Source: Coprinus comatus
Taxonomy: Eukaryota; Basidiomycota; Agaricomycetes; Agaricales; Agaricaceae
Length of the DNA stretch: 64,000 nucleotides
Assembly (NCBI GenBank): GCA_034638255.1
Contig: JAWPGT010000072.1
Coordinates: forward strand, 51,305-115,304
Direction: 5' to 3'
A program made the translations under genes and the position numbers. Below the pieces are notes generated by a model, which saw only the letters and a program-made list of their open reading frames with translations, was not told the DNA's origin and made no database searches. Shown here piece after piece: positions 59,709 to 64,000 of this stretch (the first letter of the stretch is position 1; each line of letters opens with the position of its first letter).

Positions 59709-60823
59709 ACAGTTTGGTACATCCGACAATGATGCTAATAAAATTAAATGTTGTTACCAAGCACGCTCAGATTGTAATGGTTGACGAAACTTTGCACTGA
59801 TCAATGAATCGATGATGATGACATGGAAATAAAAATAGCCTTTTAGATATCATGTACGTGCATTCTAATCTAAATGTATCTTAGGACTAAATAGAAAAAA
59901 ATCGGTATATAATTTATACAAGGAGTTCAAGTACAAATCTATGTTCACGTCAGATTGTCTGAGTTATACCAAATTGCAATGTTTTATGTTAAATTATTTA
60001 AATTATCCTATAGTTATGTATAATTCTCAATCTCCCGTTTTCCTGATGGCCAGTCAATTATACTACTTGATTAGGGTCTCGAATTAGAATGCATCCCAGC
60101 CCCTCCAGGGTGGTGTGGAGTCCTGCAGGTGCTGCGGGGTATTGTTACAAAACTATTAATCTTTTAAAATTGGGTCGACGGTGATTCGATGCTTCGGACT
60201 TCTTATTAGGATCATTGGAATCTTAGAAATGGTGACTCTGACCTGATAAAACGAATACGCATAGCCCGAGTACAATCTCATAGGAAACATCGTAAAGGAC
60301 CAAGATAGGCACACTTCTGGTTGGGATGGTGGGGAAGTGATCGGTACCTCACGAACCCAGCGATGTTGCAGGCAATTAGTGGCATGTATTGATATAAATA
60401 GATCGGCCCTCCGCCAGGCTGGGCATGAATTATTAACTTCCCCACATTACATATTATCCTATTAATAAGTTCTTTGCTGGAGCCTCCTTGAAATATTCGA
60501 ACTTCATCGTCAATTCCTCCCGTGTACGGTGTTGTGTTACACCTTGTTGGGAATCACGCCAACTTCCAAGTTGAGTTGGTGGGGAGTTTATGTACAATCT
60601 TGCCGATGGAATATAGATGGGAGACCAGTATTCTCCTCTTCCTCTTCATTAAGGCAGTTGATCCTTCACCAAGCTACGTAATACTAAGCAATAATCAGAG
60701 TGACCATTGCCTATAATCCAAAATTCTTAGTTATAAGTAAGGGATTTTTAAGCTTCAAAAGTAATTATTAATTTCACTATGTTTGTTTTCTATGGCGCTC
60801 TGCACTATTACTACATCTACTAT
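59709..60823. other. Downstream of Plavaka; no gene
   Basis: AT-rich; should contain the right end of the Plavaka element. A plus frame at 60522-60716 has no supporting feature. Confidence 0.35.
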
Positions 60824-62190
60824 CTACTTGCAAACATCATAGCACTTGAGTGTCTCCCACATCTCAGCATTATATTTATACTGTTGTTTGAGCATATCAT
60901 CAATGTTTGTCGTCTGAATTGTACCGTGCATCAGATTTAAATATTCCATACATAGGTACTCAGTCACTTACCGCTGGCTTGGTCATTCCGAAATCAATTG
61001 GATTGGCTGTTGAAATCGCTCCTGATTCGTTCACAAGCCACTGTACAATAATTAGTAAACGGACTATATAGTATGGATCCATTGCTTACATTTCCGGGAT
61101 GATTATCACCATGCACGAAACCAGATGGAATCATCTTTTCTAGTTGAGTCTTGATCACTGTCCTAGCAGCCGTCATATCGTCTTCACAAGCCTTCTTAGT
61201 AGCAAACTTGGTAGTATCCTTAACCCAACGGAACCAAATTTCTCCTCCCGAAGCACCTTTTGTGATCAACCAGGCGTAACTGGTGGCAGTACCTTCACTA
61301 GAAGCAACGAACAAGCCGTTTCCAAGAGCTTTAGAGGCTGCCTCGGTATGCTTGACCTCATCAGCGAAGCCCTTTGGTGCGGCTCCCTTTGCCTTGGGTC
61401 GTTTGGCGTATGTTCCACCACTGGCTTTGAATGTCTACAAATAATCATGATAATAAATCAATATATATGACTAGAATGGTTGATGAATTGACGACTTACC
61501 ACATCACCACCTTGACCTGATACCTCATCCGCTAGCGTGTAAGATTTGCCATCCACAGTAATAGCTTAGTATTCCACGTGTCAGTGTGACATAGATGTAA
61601 AATAAAGTACTGAACTCACTTTTACCGGTAGTATCTCTTCCATATAGGATCGAGTCTTCTTCTTGGGAGTGGTACTGCCACCGCCACTATAACTGCCTCT
61701 CTTACTAGTGAGGGTCTTGCATTTCTTCTTGTCTGTAGGTTTCTTGTTGTCGGCAGGTGGCTTCTTGTTATCTGCGGGTGGCTTCTTATCGTCTGCGGGG
61801 GTTTCTTGTTGTCTGCAGGAGGTTTCTTGTTGTCTGCAGGAGGTTTCTTGTTGTCCGCAGGAGGAGCTGGAGCTGGAGCTGGAGTTGACGGTTTCTTCGC
61901 TCTTGTATCCAATTCTCGTTCCTCGAGGTCATCGTACAGACCTCGTGCATAAAGCTCGTCATCCTCGAATGACCTCTCTTCATAGAGGTTACTATAATCA
62001 CGGGCTTCGAGATCATATCCTTCGTAATCACGTTCGACAAGATCCATGTTGTCCAAGTCCTAATTCTTTCATCAATATCATTATTCATGATATATGAATA
62101 CAAAGTGCGTACCAAGGGCAATGCAACAGTAGACTTGGTTCCATGAAGAGGAGAGCCAAGTAAGTGCTTACTTGTTGTAGATTTGAAATG
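60824..62190 (-). CDS. Protein with PPADNKK repeats and a kinase-like C-terminus
   Basis: Exon order on the minus strand: a short, possibly secretory N-terminal exon near 62190 (no ATG resolved; ends STVALPL); an acidic exon, NMDLVERDYEGYDLEARDYS; six Pro-Ala-Asp-Asn-Lys-Lys-Pro repeats (61730-61870), where one C must be restored in a C5 run near 61797; a basic linker; SYTLADEVSGQGGDV; GLFVASSEGTATSYAWLITK; EKMIPSGFVHGDNHPGN; then NESGAISTANPIDFGMTKPA; and the last exon (60824-60913) ending LKCYDVCK. HGDxHPGN followed by IDFG looks like the catalytic loop and DFG motif of atypical kinases (APH/ABC1-like). The fold is very short, so it may be a pseudokinase. Secretion is a guess. Confidence 0.68.
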
Positions 62191-63464
62191 CACCGGGCAC
62201 TGAAGACTCCAAGTTGAACATTGTAGGCTTTTATACCTTTACGCACCAAACACCAACTTACTAATGATACACCGGCAAGCACCTGGAACATATCCATACC
62301 CATGCACATATCATGCAATGGAGATTCGGATATAGAAGATGGGGATATCATGGTCTTGGTTAACCGATACGCGTTCAGTGCAAAGCGCCGGTGTTGATCA
62401 TGGTTTTCAGCATTCATTAACATTGAACAACTGTAACAGCGTCAGATCACCATGCAACACCATGCTAAATTTAGCCTACCACGTTGATCGTCACTCAAAT
62501 TGGAAACTCAAAACACATCGGTTCCGACCATCCATTGCAAATGGGTCAAGTAGAAGAAGCTATGGGAAGCTATGTGAAGCTATGTGAAAAGAGAATAGCG
62601 AACTCTCAGAGCGGCGTCAGACTCCTATTAACACATTTTTTGAAATATTATTACTTTTGATTAAATTGAAACCGTTTAGAATTTAAAATTCATCGGCGCT
62701 ACAGTGTTTTGAGCTGCACCACTAATAACAAAGAAAGATGATCTTCCGCAGCACATTATCCGTGGAATATATCACGTTCCTATCAACCCCTGTCAGTGTT
62801 AGACTAGCATCCTGATTCGTCAGCGGAGATACTTGGATATTCAAGAAACGGAGATATCGATCCATCAAATTGATTGTCGAGTAATACAATAACGCTGTAC
62901 TTAGTAAGTAAGGCAAATATTTGCCGTTCTCGTGAATTTTATCAAATAAGTAAACGAACGCGTTTGGGACAAGGCTGGCACACGATCCAGTGTTAACTCT
63001 GTTTCATGTTTTAATGTTGGTGATTTTCCGCAAGCTTACAATTTCAGGAGTTCCTTGATCTGCTTCTTGCTGTGTAGGTGGATCCGCGCAACTTGACTGG
63101 TATCTCAAGTAACCTCATCGATCAAAGGCAATAGAACGTAAAACGTATCAGATGTAACGAAGGGAACTTGTAGTGTCTGTTTCGATTCCGGTTTAAATTG
63201 CGCCAGAGTTGCCGGCAGGATACAACAGGCTATACCACCAAGAGAAAGGTGTTTTTCCTCCGTCTATTATCTTTGGGATACATCCGTTTCTAGCCCTTAC
63301 TCACTGTCAGAGTTAGTTGCAACTTGGACTTGATTTGACCACCGGTGACCGGAAATCAATCTCTCAAATTGATTGTTGTGTAATAATATAGTAGTATTAC
63401 ATTGTAACCTATTGTAGCGATTGGTATCGCCATCCCCTCGAGTGTTAGTTAGCTTAGCGGCTAA
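62191..63464. other. 1.27-kb stretch without supported gene
   Basis: Two related AT-rich segments (about 62853-62900 and 63349-63398) share CAAATTGATTGT(C/T)G(A/T)GTAATA. Open frames at 62085-62423 and 62722-62916 have no recognisable features. The dynamin gene may extend into this region, but I could not find its next exon. Confidence 0.35.
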
Positions 63465-64000
63465 CTACAGTCCTCTCGTTTGTCTGCAATCTGTGGGGAT
63501 TCTCGTGCAAAATCTTTCAATATGCTTTCTAAGGTCAGAGTCGAAATCTTTTATTAGCTTTACGACCTCATTAAGAGAATTGTCGGGTGGTCCTTTGGGT
63601 AAGTCATCAAGCTGACCGCGTGCATGTATCATAGATTTCTCTATTTCCTCCCGAATTTCGGGCAATCTGATAGAAGAAATGAGTCTGATGTTATCAGAGA
63701 AGAAAAGTAGTTATGAGCTTTTTGGCAATGAGATCCGAGAGCGCTGAACTCAATCGTTCAAGCAGGTTCGAGGTACGCAAATATTTTTGATACATTCCTT
63801 CTAACTCGGACCAAGGGGGCGTCATGCTGAAGAAATCATTTTCTGTGCCCATGTCAGATTCTGGTTCAGGTCATTGGAACTTGGTTGTTTGACGCAATAA
63901 CAGTTGTTCTCGGAAGGCTCCTTTTCGTTACGAATAAACTTGGTCCATTCATCTTCTTCACCTTGCGGAATTCTATCCGGTTTGGTCAAGACACCTATTA
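63465..64000 (-). CDS. Dynamin-like GTPase, partial (runs off the window)
   Basis: Dynamin-superfamily large GTPase of the Vps1/Mx-like type, involved in membrane scission or remodelling. The G4 motif GVLTKPDRIPQGEEDEWTKF appears near the window edge, then NCYCVKQPSSNDL and FFSMTPPWSELEGMYQKYLR, TSNLLERLSSALSDLIAKK, then LPEIREEIEKSMIHARGQLD in the following exon. Joining the first two segments needs one extra G in the GGG run at about 63849. The next intron has no GT donor; a GC-AG intron (about 63668-63719) fits the frame. The G1-G3 motifs lie beyond 64000 and the C-terminal stalk was not found. Confidence 0.88.

Noticed and set aside
60522..60716. 64-codon plus frame
   Set aside because: No start context, homology or splice partners; likely chance within the Plavaka 3' flank.

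Overview
The window is nuclear DNA from a basidiomycete fungus, most likely Agaricomycotina. Protein-coding genes carry many short GT-AG introns of about 45-70 nt, and the gene content is fungal: chitin synthase, Atg22, a WDR48/DUF3337 protein, Dpb4, Sdh4, Oma1 and Arh1. The Plavaka-type transposase and the F-box and DUF4238 proteins also fit this group. I cannot name the species.

Layout. (1) 1-11.0 kb: housekeeping genes: the 3' part of Atg22, an F-box protein, tRNA-Thr(TGT), a DUF4238 protein, and a divergent mitochondrial pair, OMA1 (-) and adrenodoxin reductase ARH1 (+). (2) 11.0-18.3 kb: a weak hypothetical gene, a retroelement-derived RNase H gene, a secreted amidohydrolase and a sharply delimited 560-bp MITE with 40-bp perfect terminal inverted repeats. 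(3) 18.3-27.0 kb: a long WD40 protein of the WDR48/UAF1 type, an HNH-like protein, a small membrane protein and SDH4. (4) 27.0-42.7 kb: sparse hypothetical genes, a DUF6589-like remnant, a single-pass membrane protein, Dpb4 (DNA polymerase epsilon histone-fold subunit) and a many-exon chitin synthase. (5) 43.5-59.7 kb: a nested transposon cluster. A minus-strand Ty1/copia element is cut by a solo LTR of another family and by a 1.35-kb TA-flanked DNA transposon. It abuts an 8.2-kb Ty3/gypsy chromovirus, which in turn truncates an accessory gene lying divergent to an uninterrupted Plavaka transposase gene. (6) 59.7-64.0 kb: a protein with Pro-Lys repeats and a kinase-like C-terminus, and the C-terminal part of a dynamin-like GTPase that runs off the window.

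Most interesting signals. The gypsy element has no evident tRNA primer site. The 12 bases beginning 3 nt after its 5' LTR are the exact reverse complement of LTR sequence lying where its transcript should begin, the arrangement used for Tf1/sushi-type self-priming. Removing the TA-flanked element restores a continuous Copia reading frame, which fixes its ends. The truncated basic/acidic gene divergent to Plavaka is a candidate transposon-carried accessory gene.

Caution. Many otherwise convincing genes are broken by single-base indels, mostly losses in short homopolymers. In several cases the missing base restores a known family motif, so draft-sequence error is the simplest explanation. Exon coordinates are estimates from splice consensus and family expectations. 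No alignment or database search was possible.
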